Positions 9,084 through 15,929 of a DNA stretch of 30,779 nt are shown here, piece after piece. The stretch is from Treponema sp. (GTDB taxonomy: Bacteria > Spirochaetota > Spirochaetia > Treponematales > Treponemataceae): positions 1 to 30,779 of the forward strand of contig JAEDGQ010000011.1 in NCBI GenBank assembly GCA_016297415.1, written 5' to 3'. The notes beneath the pieces are model-generated. The model ran no database searches. It was not told where the DNA came from and worked only from the letters and a program-made list of their open reading frames with translations. Made by a program: the position numbers and the translations under genes. Within the stretch, counting starts at the first letter, position 1; each line of letters begins with the position of its first letter.

Positions 9084-9093
9084 TTTTCCCCAC

Positions 9094-9555
9094 TTAAGCT
9101 GAATGCTCTGTTTCGATAATAAGATTATAAACATCTGCAGCAGAACTGCAAGAAGAAAGCTTTTCTACAAAACCTGGTTTCTGAAGAACAACAGCAAGGG
9201 ATTTTAAAATCTGAACATGCTTTTCTGTCTGTCCTTCTCCTGCAAGAATCATAAAAACAATATAAACGGGAGCCTTGTCCAGAGAGTCATAATCAATACC
9301 TTTGCGGCTGATTCCAATGGCTCCAACTAAACCTTTTACGGAAGGGACTACAGCGTGTGGAACTGCAACTGAATGCATTATTCCTGTAGACATTTTTGAT
9401 TCGCGGTCGTTTAAAGCAAAAATGGCTTCAGCCCTGTCAATTTCCGGATAAACAGAATGCAGTGCCTCCACCATTTCTTCAAACAATTCATCCTTTTCTG
9501 TACTTTCCAAATCTACAATTACAGTTTCTTTTGTAAATACATCTTCAAGGACCAT
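9094..9555 (-). CDS. ptsN: PTS IIA-like nitrogen-regulatory protein (PtsN type)
   Basis: 153 residues matching the fructose/mannitol-type EIIA domain. The phosphorylatable histidine is H67 in SVAVPHAVV, preceded by the family pattern ESKMSTGIMHS. No IIB or IIC domain is attached, so a regulatory role, rather than sugar transport, is more likely. It lies 10 bp upstream of the ATPase stalk gene and 63 bp downstream of secG, apparently in one transcript. AAAGGAAAT precedes the ATG. A role in tuning the ATPase or potassium homeostasis is only an inference from location. Confidence 0.88.
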   Translation of the reverse strand: MVLEDVFTKETVIVDLESTEKDELFEEMVEALHSVYPEIDRAEAIFALNDRESKMSTGIMHSVAVPHAVVPSVKGLVGAIGISRKGIDYDSLDKAPVYIVFMILAGEGQTEKHVQILKSLAVVLQKPGFVEKLSSCSSAADVYNLIIETEHSA

Positions 9556-9567
9556 GTTATTTCCTTT

Positions 9568-9593
9568 CTGTCTTATAAAATCATTAAAGACAG
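9568..9593 (-). other. Hairpin in the leader of the PTS IIA gene
   Basis: Perfect 7-bp arms (ctgtctt and aagacag) enclose a 12-nt A/T-rich loop, immediately upstream of the ribosome-binding site. There is no T-tract after it on the minus strand, so it is not a standard terminator; it could be a processing or stability element. Confidence 0.4.
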
Positions 9594-9618
9594 CGAAAAA
9601 TATTTTTATTTAGACTAA

Positions 9619-9993
9619 TTAGTTAGAAGCTTTTTCTTCCTTCCACCAGTTGTTTTCAGCAGCAGGAGCTTCTTCTGTTGTTTCTTCTTTTACTTCTGTG
9701 TTTTCACCAGCTACTCCGGCACTTTCAGCAGCAGCAGAAAGTTCTTTTTTCTGAGTATCTGCATTTGTTTTTGAAGGAAGAACCTTAGCAAGACAAAGTG
9801 TAACGGCAAAGAAAAGAATTGCAAGAACAACTGTTGCTTTTGTAAGAATTGAAGCAGAGTGTGAACCAAATGCTGCAGAGTTTCCACCGCTTAAAAGGCC
9901 ACCCATTCCGCTGTTATCTTCGTCCTGAATAAGTACAAGAAATACCAGAAGAAGACAGATGATTACAAATGTAACTAACAAAACAATTTTCAT
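9619..9993 (-). CDS. secG: Preprotein translocase subunit SecG
   Basis: 124 residues. Two membrane helices (about 3-22 and 51-71) flank the SecG signature QDEDNSGMGGLLSGGNSAAFGS, where GGL and FG are the conserved turn residues. A charged Ala/Glu-rich cytoplasmic tail ends in NNWWKEEKASN. SecG stimulates protein export through SecYEG. GGAG at 10000-10003 serves as ribosome-binding site. It is the first gene after the promoter at 10052-10080. Confidence 0.95.
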   Translation of the reverse strand: MKIVLLVTFVIICLLLVFLVLIQDEDNSGMGGLLSGGNSAAFGSHSASILTKATVVLAILFFAVTLCLAKVLPSKTNADTQKKELSAAAESAGVAGENTEVKEETTEEAPAAENNWWKEEKASN

Positions 9994-10008
9994 TTATTAC
10001 TCCGAATA

Positions 10009-10027
10009 AGTCCTATAAATAGGGACT
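10009..10027 (-). other. Hairpin in the secG 5' leader
   Basis: An inverted repeat agtcc...ggact extends inward as tat/ata with one bulged base, between the predicted transcription start (about 10045) and the secG ribosome-binding site. Its function is unknown. Confidence 0.4.
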
Positions 10028-10051
10028 GTATCAATTTTTAATAGTTATATT

Positions 10052-10080
10052 ATTCTAACGGAAACATTCCACATGGTCAA
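10052..10080 (-). promoter_or_regulatory. Sigma70-type promoter for secG and the V-ATPase operon
   Basis: On the minus strand: TTGACC (10075-10080), a 17-bp spacer and TAGAAT (10052-10057). Five of six and four of six bases match consensus, with ideal spacing. The predicted start is near 10045, giving a leader of about 50 nt before secG. Confidence 0.7.
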
Positions 10081-10097
10081 TTATGGAAAATAAAGGC

Positions 10098-10844
10098 TTA
10101 GCCGTTACAGATTGGCACAAAAGTTTCAGCTTTTAATGAAGCTCCACCAATAAGACCGCCATCTACATCAGGCTGGGCAAGAAGTTCCTGGTAATTTTTA
10201 ACATTCATTGAACCACCATATTGAATGATAATATTATCAGCTGCTTCCTGGTCATACATTTTTGCAATTACTTTTCTTGCATAGGCATGAATCTGCTGAG
10301 CATCATCAGGGGTAGCAGTTTTTCCTGTACCAATGGCCCATACAGGTTCATATGCAATTGTAACATGAGGAAGCTGCTCTTTTGAAACTCCCATCAAGGC
10401 AGTATTAAGCTGTCGTTCACAAACTTTTTCTGCACGCCCTACTTCACGCTGAGCCAGAAGTTCCCCGATACAGATAACTACATCAAGACCTGCTGCAAGG
10501 GCACGAACAACTTTTGCATTAATAAGTTCATCACATTCACCGAACTCATAACGCCGTTCAGAATGACCAAGAATTACAACCTGAACACCAAGATCCTTCA
10601 GCATTGCAACTGAAACTTCTCCTGTATGAGCACCATTATCTGTAGCAGCACAGTTCTGGGCTCCAAGAAGAATGTTTGTACCTTTTACAATCTGAGCAAC
10701 TGAATCAAGATAAACAAAAGGCGGAGCAACCATTACCTTGTTTTTGCAATCTTTAAGCTGAACAACAAGTTCCTTAACAAGTTCAATAGAACTTTCCTTG
10801 TCCATATTCATCTTCCAGTTTCCGGCCACATAAGTCGTACGCAT
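10098..10844 (-). CDS. tpiA: Triosephosphate isomerase
   Basis: 248 residues, the normal length of this TIM-barrel enzyme, which interconverts dihydroxyacetone phosphate and glyceraldehyde 3-phosphate in glycolysis. The catalytic residues are all present: K11 in GNWKMN, H94 in LGHSERR and E166 in AYEPVWAIGTGK. The phosphate-gripping loop (AIGTGKTATP) and the C-terminal GGS and GGAS loops are intact. ATG 10844 is preceded by GGGAGGAT. The gene has its own strong promoter and no obvious terminator before the secG promoter, so some readthrough into secG is possible. Confidence 0.98.
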   Translation of the reverse strand: MRTTYVAGNWKMNMDKESSIELVKELVVQLKDCKNKVMVAPPFVYLDSVAQIVKGTNILLGAQNCAATDNGAHTGEVSVAMLKDLGVQVVILGHSERRYEFGECDELINAKVVRALAAGLDVVICIGELLAQREVGRAEKVCERQLNTALMGVSKEQLPHVTIAYEPVWAIGTGKTATPDDAQQIHAYARKVIAKMYDQEAADNIIIQYGGSMNVKNYQELLAQPDVDGGLIGGASLKAETFVPICNG

Positions 10845-10875
10845 ATAATCCTCCCGGAGCTTTTTTAGTGAATCA

Positions 10876-10904
10876 ATTTTAATCTTATTTTAATTTTCTG
10901 TCAA
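10876..10904 (-). promoter_or_regulatory. Near-consensus sigma70 promoter of tpiA
   Basis: On the minus strand: TTGACA (10899-10904), 17-bp spacer, TAAAAT (10876-10881). The -35 box is perfect and the -10 box has five of six bases. It lies only 10 bp from the target duplication of the repeat element, so the element inserted just upstream of it. Confidence 0.85.
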
Positions 10905-10913
10905 AAATGGTTT

Positions 10914-10924
10914 GTTTATGAAGC
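10914..10924. repeat. Target-site duplication, left copy
   Basis: gtttatgaagc directly abuts the left end of the foldback element and is repeated exactly at 11141-11151 after its right end. Confidence 0.85.
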
Positions 10925-11140
10925 AGGGCAAACGCATTATAACCGATTTTGTATTGAAAAATGGCGCAAAGGAGTGAAACGGCTTGCGAAAACACTCGTT
11001 TTGTGCTGCCGCGACAGCGGCAAACGTATATAGTTACAAGCACAAAACGCGTGTAGCATGCTAGCATGCGGTTTCGACAAGACGTTTTCACGACTGGAAG
11101 CCATTTTTAGCAGGGAATATATTTAAATGCGTTTGCCCTA
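10925..11140. mobile_element. 216-bp foldback element (MITE-like), complete copy
   Basis: The termini agggcaaacgcatt (10925-10938) and aatgcgtttgccct (11126-11139) are inverted repeats. An 11-bp direct repeat, gtttatgaagc, flanks the element. The interior is also largely self-complementary: aaaaatggc...tgaaac...aaaac on the left is mirrored around 11070-11108, cactcgttttgtgct (10993-11007) pairs with agcacaaaacgcgtg (11039-11053), and gccgc/gcggc at 11008-11021 forms the tip. A 14-bp palindrome lies at 11056-11069. No convincing coding capacity is present, so it would need a transposase supplied in trans. One end of a second copy lies inverted at 1-79/80. Confidence 0.85.
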
Positions 11141-11151
11141 GTTTATGAAGC
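11141..11151. repeat. Target-site duplication, right copy
   Basis: An exact copy of gtttatgaagc (10914-10924). It contains the TAA stop codon of the lipoprotein gene (11143-11145), so the insertion fell right at the end of that gene without changing its reading frame. Confidence 0.85.
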
Positions 11152-13320
11152 TGGTATTTCTGTATTTGAATTGGTGCTTTGTACTTTTACACAGCCGGTA
11201 TCTGATATTGTAAAACTATATCCACAGTACCCGTATATATTAGCCAGAGAACACACAGAAAGATTATTACTTCCAGTAAATACAGGAAGTTCATAGCCCG
11301 GATCATCTGTTAAAGCAGTATAAGAATCATCAGAAAGTTTTACCACCATTTTTTTTGCACTTTCAGAATCAAAATTCGAAAGTATTTCTATTACAGAATC
11401 AGTTCCAAGTCTTATAGTTCCTGTATTCATAGTCCCGTCAATTTTAAGTGAATTATTATCCCCTACATAAACAGTTTCAGGTGGAATCCCAGTTTCTCCA
11501 GAGACATCTGTACCCGTATTATTATAATATGAGTCTTCATCAAAAAGAGTTGAACTTAAAATTTTACAGTTACTGCTTTCTGCATATAAAACATAATTTG
11601 CGTCTTGTGAGACACAATCTGAAAAAGCACAGTTATCAATTTCTGCAATTCCATTTTCAATAACTTTAATAACAGCAGAATCTGATCCCTCACATTTTGA
11701 AACAGTAGCATTACTAAGTTTAAGGGATCCATGGTCGTTAATGAAAAAGGCACCGGAACCGATTGCTGTTCTGGCATTTTCTATAGAACCACCTGAAAAG
11801 CATACTGTTCCACCATAAATTTCTGCAAATAATCCTAAGCAATAAGGTTTTTCGCCAGAATTTCCGGTAAAATAACATGAATCAAAAGAAAGTTCCCCTA
11901 AGTAAACACTGAACATGCTGCATGTACCATTCTGCCAGTTCAATCGGCATTGGCTGAATGAAACATTTCCGTCATTAACAGCGCCAAAATTAACTCCACC
12001 GGCTGCCTGTAGTTCCAGATTTTCAAATCCAATACTTGTATTGGTAGAATTTATAAAAAGCGAACTTGAGCCTTTATACACAAGTTTGAATTTTTCACTG
12101 TCTGTTGTTCCAGTATTTGTGCCGATAAAATTAATAGTTTTTCCATAAAAGTCACTTGGGGTCATACTCAAATCTGTTTCATAATCACAGTACAGATAAA
12201 TAAAATATTTATCTGCACCATGAGCATCAATAAAAGACTTAAGATCTTCACTTTTTGAAATATGATAAGTATTAGTTTCACTATTCAAAATATCAGGTAT
12301 TGTTTCCCAGATGTGAATATTAACCTGACTGTCAGTATCAGAACCTGTTGTTCCTTTATACTTGAAAACAGGAATCCATACACACTCTCCAGCAGTATAT
12401 ATATATGGGGAAGAGCTGCCCACATAACCACCCGTATTTATACTTTCATCAAAAATCTCCCAGTGATCAAAAACATAGTCTGGTTTAGTTGCTACAAGTT
12501 CTGATGCAAGGACACCGAATTTTGACCAGTAATAATAAACTCCGTCAGTATTTGGAGAAAGCTCTTTATTTGATTCTGAATCATAAATTTGAACTGTTGA
12601 ATCTGTTAGAATTTTTATGGGGAATTTTTTTCGCTTGTAATGTATTTCAATTACGCTGTCTGAAGTAATAATACTATCTGGATTTGTTACGAGATTATCT
12701 AAATCAGGTTCATACAGTAAGTCTTCCCTCAACGTATTCAGTCGCAGTCCGTCAACAACTTTTTCGCCTGTATATCCATACGCATAATGTAAATCTTCAT
12801 AACAATCACCATCAGAATAATCCGGGGCACTGTTATTACCGCATGATTCATTCTCCAGCATAATCCTAAGCTTAACAGGAGTATCGTTACGGGGAATCAG
12901 ACCGTTAACTGTAAGATCTATATCCTTGTCCTGAACAATAATCCAGTTTAAGGTGTTGATGATTAAAGTCGTTTCATTTTTTAATTCCGCTGCATAATTC
13001 TGGTAATAAAGATAATCACCAGTTTCATAAACGGTAGAACCATCTCCGGCATCGTGATAAATGATTTGCTTCGGATCATATCCAGGTGTGTATGATGAAA
13101 ACTGTTTGACTATATCCGCTCTTGTAAGTCTTTTTCCCTTTGGCCACAAAAAATTAAAATTTATAGAATTTGCGGTATTATCATTGACTGTAACATTAAC
13201 GTTTACCGATGTTTCCAATTCAATATCTTTTACAATATCATCATTAAATCCGATTTCATCACATGAGAAAAAAATTAATGAAAAAAACGCTGAAATAAAA
13301 ATAAAAGCAGACTTTTTCAT
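11143..13320 (-). CDS. Large lipoprotein with beta-helix repeats
   Basis: Start set at ATG 13320, with AAGGTGG at about 13326-13332; an upstream GTG at 13329 would overlap that site. The product is 725 residues. A lipoprotein signal ends at C20 (SLIFFSC), so it should be membrane-anchored at the envelope. A central domain has the pattern YYYWSKFGVLASEL...VFDHWEI, like surface-protein beta repeats. Residues from about 385 to 600 show short repeated turns rich in Asn, Gly, Ser and Cys (FENLELQAAGG, FSQCRLNW, FDSCYFTG), typical of a right-handed parallel beta-helix. I do not recognise a specific function. It is the last gene of the cyclase operon. Confidence 0.8.
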   Translation of the reverse strand: MKKSAFIFISAFFSLIFFSCDEIGFNDDIVKDIELETSVNVNVTVNDNTANSINFNFLWPKGKRLTRADIVKQFSSYTPGYDPKQIIYHDAGDGSTVYETGDYLYYQNYAAELKNETTLIINTLNWIIVQDKDIDLTVNGLIPRNDTPVKLRIMLENESCGNNSAPDYSDGDCYEDLHYAYGYTGEKVVDGLRLNTLREDLLYEPDLDNLVTNPDSIITSDSVIEIHYKRKKFPIKILTDSTVQIYDSESNKELSPNTDGVYYYWSKFGVLASELVATKPDYVFDHWEIFDESINTGGYVGSSSPYIYTAGECVWIPVFKYKGTTGSDTDSQVNIHIWETIPDILNSETNTYHISKSEDLKSFIDAHGADKYFIYLYCDYETDLSMTPSDFYGKTINFIGTNTGTTDSEKFKLVYKGSSSLFINSTNTSIGFENLELQAAGGVNFGAVNDGNVSFSQCRLNWQNGTCSMFSVYLGELSFDSCYFTGNSGEKPYCLGLFAEIYGGTVCFSGGSIENARTAIGSGAFFINDHGSLKLSNATVSKCEGSDSAVIKVIENGIAEIDNCAFSDCVSQDANYVLYAESSNCKILSSTLFDEDSYYNNTGTDVSGETGIPPETVYVGDNNSLKIDGTMNTGTIRLGTDSVIEILSNFDSESAKKMVVKLSDDSYTALTDDPGYELPVFTGSNNLSVCSLANIYGYCGYSFTISDTGCVKVQSTNSNTEIPAS

Positions 13321-13322
13321 AT

Positions 13323-15929
13323 TTACCACCTTATGCCGCCGGCAACATAGGGATTAAGAAAACTTTGATTCAGACCTAAAGTTCTTACATAGTCAATTCC
13401 TGCCTGAACAGCAAAGACATTACTTATTTTCCATCCAAACAGAACTCCACAATCTACACTCTGATATGCATAAACTTTTTTGTTATTATCCGAGCCAGAC
13501 TTAACAATTTTATCAATAAAGAGAATACCAGTTCCACCATTAAAACCAATATATGAGCGGCCCCTGTTTACATCCTTCTGAAATGTAAAATTAAAAGAAC
13601 TATTAAGATAAGGAAGTTTTATATCCGTTATAGAATTTTTACTTCCCAGTTTTGATCCCATAAACGCAATTTCAAAACCAACAGGGGCTCTGTTCAGGAA
13701 AACTGGACTTCTTCCTACTCCTATTCGTGCATTTACAGTTGGAGGAAATGAATCATCATTGTATTTTTCGGTTAAATCACCTTTAAATAAATCTGAAGAA
13801 TAACCCGCACCTGCAATAAGGGTAAAAACAGTTTTCTTATCAGGATTTTTTGATTCTGCTTTGTACTTTTCAACCTTCTGCTTCTTTTTAAGTTTTTTAG
13901 CATTTTCCTTTCTCAGCTTTGCGTCTATACTTTCTATTCTTTTTTCAACAAGCTCATCAAGGGCAGCCTGTTCTTCTTCAGTTGTTTTTTTTACCATTTC
14001 CCAGCCCTTGTCAGTTTTTTCAACTTCGAATGAAAGTGAAACTTTACAGATTTCAGCATTGCTTACACAAATAGAATACATTCCCTGGGGCAGATTCTGA
14101 AGTTTTATTGACTTAAAACTATTCTTCATAAGACCATCAACACTGCCAAGAACAACTCTTTTATTATTTGCCACAGCTACCCAGTTTTTTGAATCTGGAT
14201 ATCCCATAAAGCCTGTACAATAAATATAAAGAGTTGATCTTACAGGAATATAAAGTCGTATTGCCCGACTTTCAAATGAAGATTCAAGATATGTTTCCGG
14301 ACAAAAACCTAAACTTTTTGTTGCAACAATACGTTGGTTTGACTGATCCCACATCCATTTATTCAGTTCCAGCTTCATGGCTCCACCAGAACCTTTATCA
14401 GGCTCAATTACACCAGAAAAATCAGCGGCTTTACCTATTCCATTGGAGTTACGCATTTTCATAGATCCAGGACGGTTCTGGAAATTCCAGACACAATAGG
14501 ATTTTACTTTTGTTTTTTTAGCTTTACCGCTGTTTTTTTCGTCATCAGATTCAGTAATACTATCATCAAAAGAATTGTCAGCCAGTTCCTGAATGATTTC
14601 TTCTTCAGAACGGTTATCTGCAACTACAAAGTCATCAATCTCATTTTCTGGTTCGTAATTTTCCGGAGTCTGTTGAGAAACAGGCTGACTATCAGCAGCT
14701 GTTACAGACAATGAAGCTGCCTGAAGAGCCGCTTCCTGAGCAGCAGTTTCTGCTGCTGCAAGTTCTGCCGCTTTTGCTAGAGCCAGGGCTTCAGCTGCAA
14801 TTCTGGCTGCTTCTTCTCCAGCTTTTGCCATAGCTTCCTGCCGTTCTGCTTCAAGACGAGCCTGTTCTTCCTGTCGGGCTTTTTCAGCTGCCTGACGGGC
14901 TTCTTCTGCAATTCTGATTCTTTCTTTTAATTCTGCTTCTTCCAAAGCTTTTCTTTCTGCTTCAATTCGTGCAAGTTCTTCAGCTCGTGCTTTTTCTTCT
15001 GCAGCAATTCTTTCGGCTTCAAGGCGTGCCTGTTCTTCGGCTTCGACCTTTTCTCTTGCAATTCTTTCTGCTTCAAGGCGTGCCTGTTCTTCTGCTTCGG
15101 CCTTTTCTCTTGCAATTCTTTCTGCTTCAAGGCGTGCTTTTTCTTCGGCTTCGGCCTTTTCTCTTGCGATTCTTTCGGCTTCAAGGCGGGCTTTTTCTTC
15201 GGCTTCAGCCTTTTCTCTTGCAATTCTTTCGGCTTCAAGACGGGCTTTTTCTTCTGCTTCAGCCTTTTCTCTAGCAATTCTTTCTGCTTCTTTTCTTAGA
15301 TTTTCCCGGACAACCTTTTCGTCCTGTTTTTCCACCTTTACTACAGATTCGCTTTCGCTGGACAGACCGCCGGGATTTGTTACTTTAACTTTATACTGTC
15401 CTTCAGGAATATTTTCTGCAACAACAGAGGTTGCCTTTCCTGATTCAACTTTTGAAATTTTTACTTCTATTCTTTCTTTAGTTTTGGTATTAACAAGTTC
15501 AACTTTTGATTCCTTAGTAACTGAATCTACTGCTACTGGAATTTCTACAGATTTTGCAACCTTAGCCTTTCCTGTTTCCTCAATTATTACTGGAATTTCA
15601 ACCTTTGGCTGAATTTTTTCAATTTTTGGCTGAACAGCTTTTGTAATCTTTAATACTTTCCAGTCAGAAACATTGCTTTCACGCCCCAGAAAATCATATA
15701 CGAAAATACGATATAAATAATTTCCTGAAGGTTTTGAAATTGTAAGAAAGTTTTCGTCTGTTTCAAAAACTTCAACTTTTCCATCTTTGTCTTTTAATTC
15801 AACCTTATATTCAAAAGCATTAGGGTCTTCACTCCATTGAATTTTCTGATTGAATTTTTTCTGGGCATTCAAAAAAGCAGAACTTATGAGAAAAATAATA
15901 AATATCAGCAGCAGTTTTTTATTCACCAT
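13323..15929 (-). CDS. Coiled-coil outer-membrane beta-barrel protein
   Basis: Start chosen at ATG 15929 (GGAG just upstream); a GTG at 15941 overlaps the previous gene more. The product is 868 residues. A signal peptide (1-22, cut before QKK) is followed by an Ig/fibronectin-like region (about 25-205), a long Glu/Ala/Arg coiled coil including five exact-length 18-residue repeats (216-305), an acidic linker, a globular domain (about 455-620), a short Lys-rich coil and a C-terminal beta barrel (about 700-868) ending in a terminal tryptophan, as outer-membrane proteins do. The architecture suggests a barrel in the outer membrane with a rod spanning the periplasm. Related, from memory, to the TP0483 neighbourhood; specific function unknown. 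Confidence 0.82.
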   Translation of the reverse strand: MVNKKLLLIFIIFLISSAFLNAQKKFNQKIQWSEDPNAFEYKVELKDKDGKVEVFETDENFLTISKPSGNYLYRIFVYDFLGRESNVSDWKVLKITKAVQPKIEKIQPKVEIPVIIEETGKAKVAKSVEIPVAVDSVTKESKVELVNTKTKERIEVKISKVESGKATSVVAENIPEGQYKVKVTNPGGLSSESESVVKVEKQDEKVVRENLRKEAERIAREKAEAEEKARLEAERIAREKAEAEEKARLEAERIAREKAEAEEKARLEAERIAREKAEAEEQARLEAERIAREKVEAEEQARLEAERIAAEEKARAEELARIEAERKALEEAELKERIRIAEEARQAAEKARQEEQARLEAERQEAMAKAGEEAARIAAEALALAKAAELAAAETAAQEAALQAASLSVTAADSQPVSQQTPENYEPENEIDDFVVADNRSEEEIIQELADNSFDDSITESDDEKNSGKAKKTKVKSYCVWNFQNRPGSMKMRNSNGIGKAADFSGVIEPDKGSGGAMKLELNKWMWDQSNQRIVATKSLGFCPETYLESSFESRAIRLYIPVRSTLYIYCTGFMGYPDSKNWVAVANNKRVVLGSVDGLMKNSFKSIKLQNLPQGMYSICVSNAEICKVSLSFEVEKTDKGWEMVKKTTEEEQAALDELVEKRIESIDAKLRKENAKKLKKKQKVEKYKAESKNPDKKTVFTLIAGAGYSSDLFKGDLTEKYNDDSFPPTVNARIGVGRSPVFLNRAPVGFEIAFMGSKLGSKNSITDIKLPYLNSSFNFTFQKDVNRGRSYIGFNGGTGILFIDKIVKSGSDNNKKVYAYQSVDCGVLFGWKISNVFAVQAGIDYVRTLGLNQSFLNPYVAGGIRW
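15015..15284. repeat. Five-copy 54-bp tandem repeat in the coiled-coil gene
   Basis: Units run 15284-15231, 15230-15177, 15176-15123, 15122-15069 and 15068-15015 on the minus strand. Each encodes ERIAREKAEAEEKARLEA, with K-to-Q and A-to-V changes in the last two. A degenerate continuation follows. Copy number is likely to vary between strains. Confidence 0.92.

Noticed and set aside
9084..9134. Longer start for the V-ATPase coiled-coil subunit
   Set aside because: It would overlap the PTS IIA gene and lacks a binding site, whereas ATG 9083 has GTGGGG just upstream.
10885..11091. 68-residue open frame on the minus strand through the foldback element
   Set aside because: It has no recognisable domain, runs through the hairpin arms and crosses the tpiA promoter. 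It is explained by chance in repeat DNA.
14927..15277. Long open frames on both strands across the 54-bp repeat array
   Set aside because: They are shadows created by a repeat whose unit length is a multiple of three; the translations are simple Lys/Leu or Leu/Phe repeats.
15015..15284. CRISPR-like array
   Set aside because: The repeats are contiguous with no unique spacers and encode an in-frame coiled coil.
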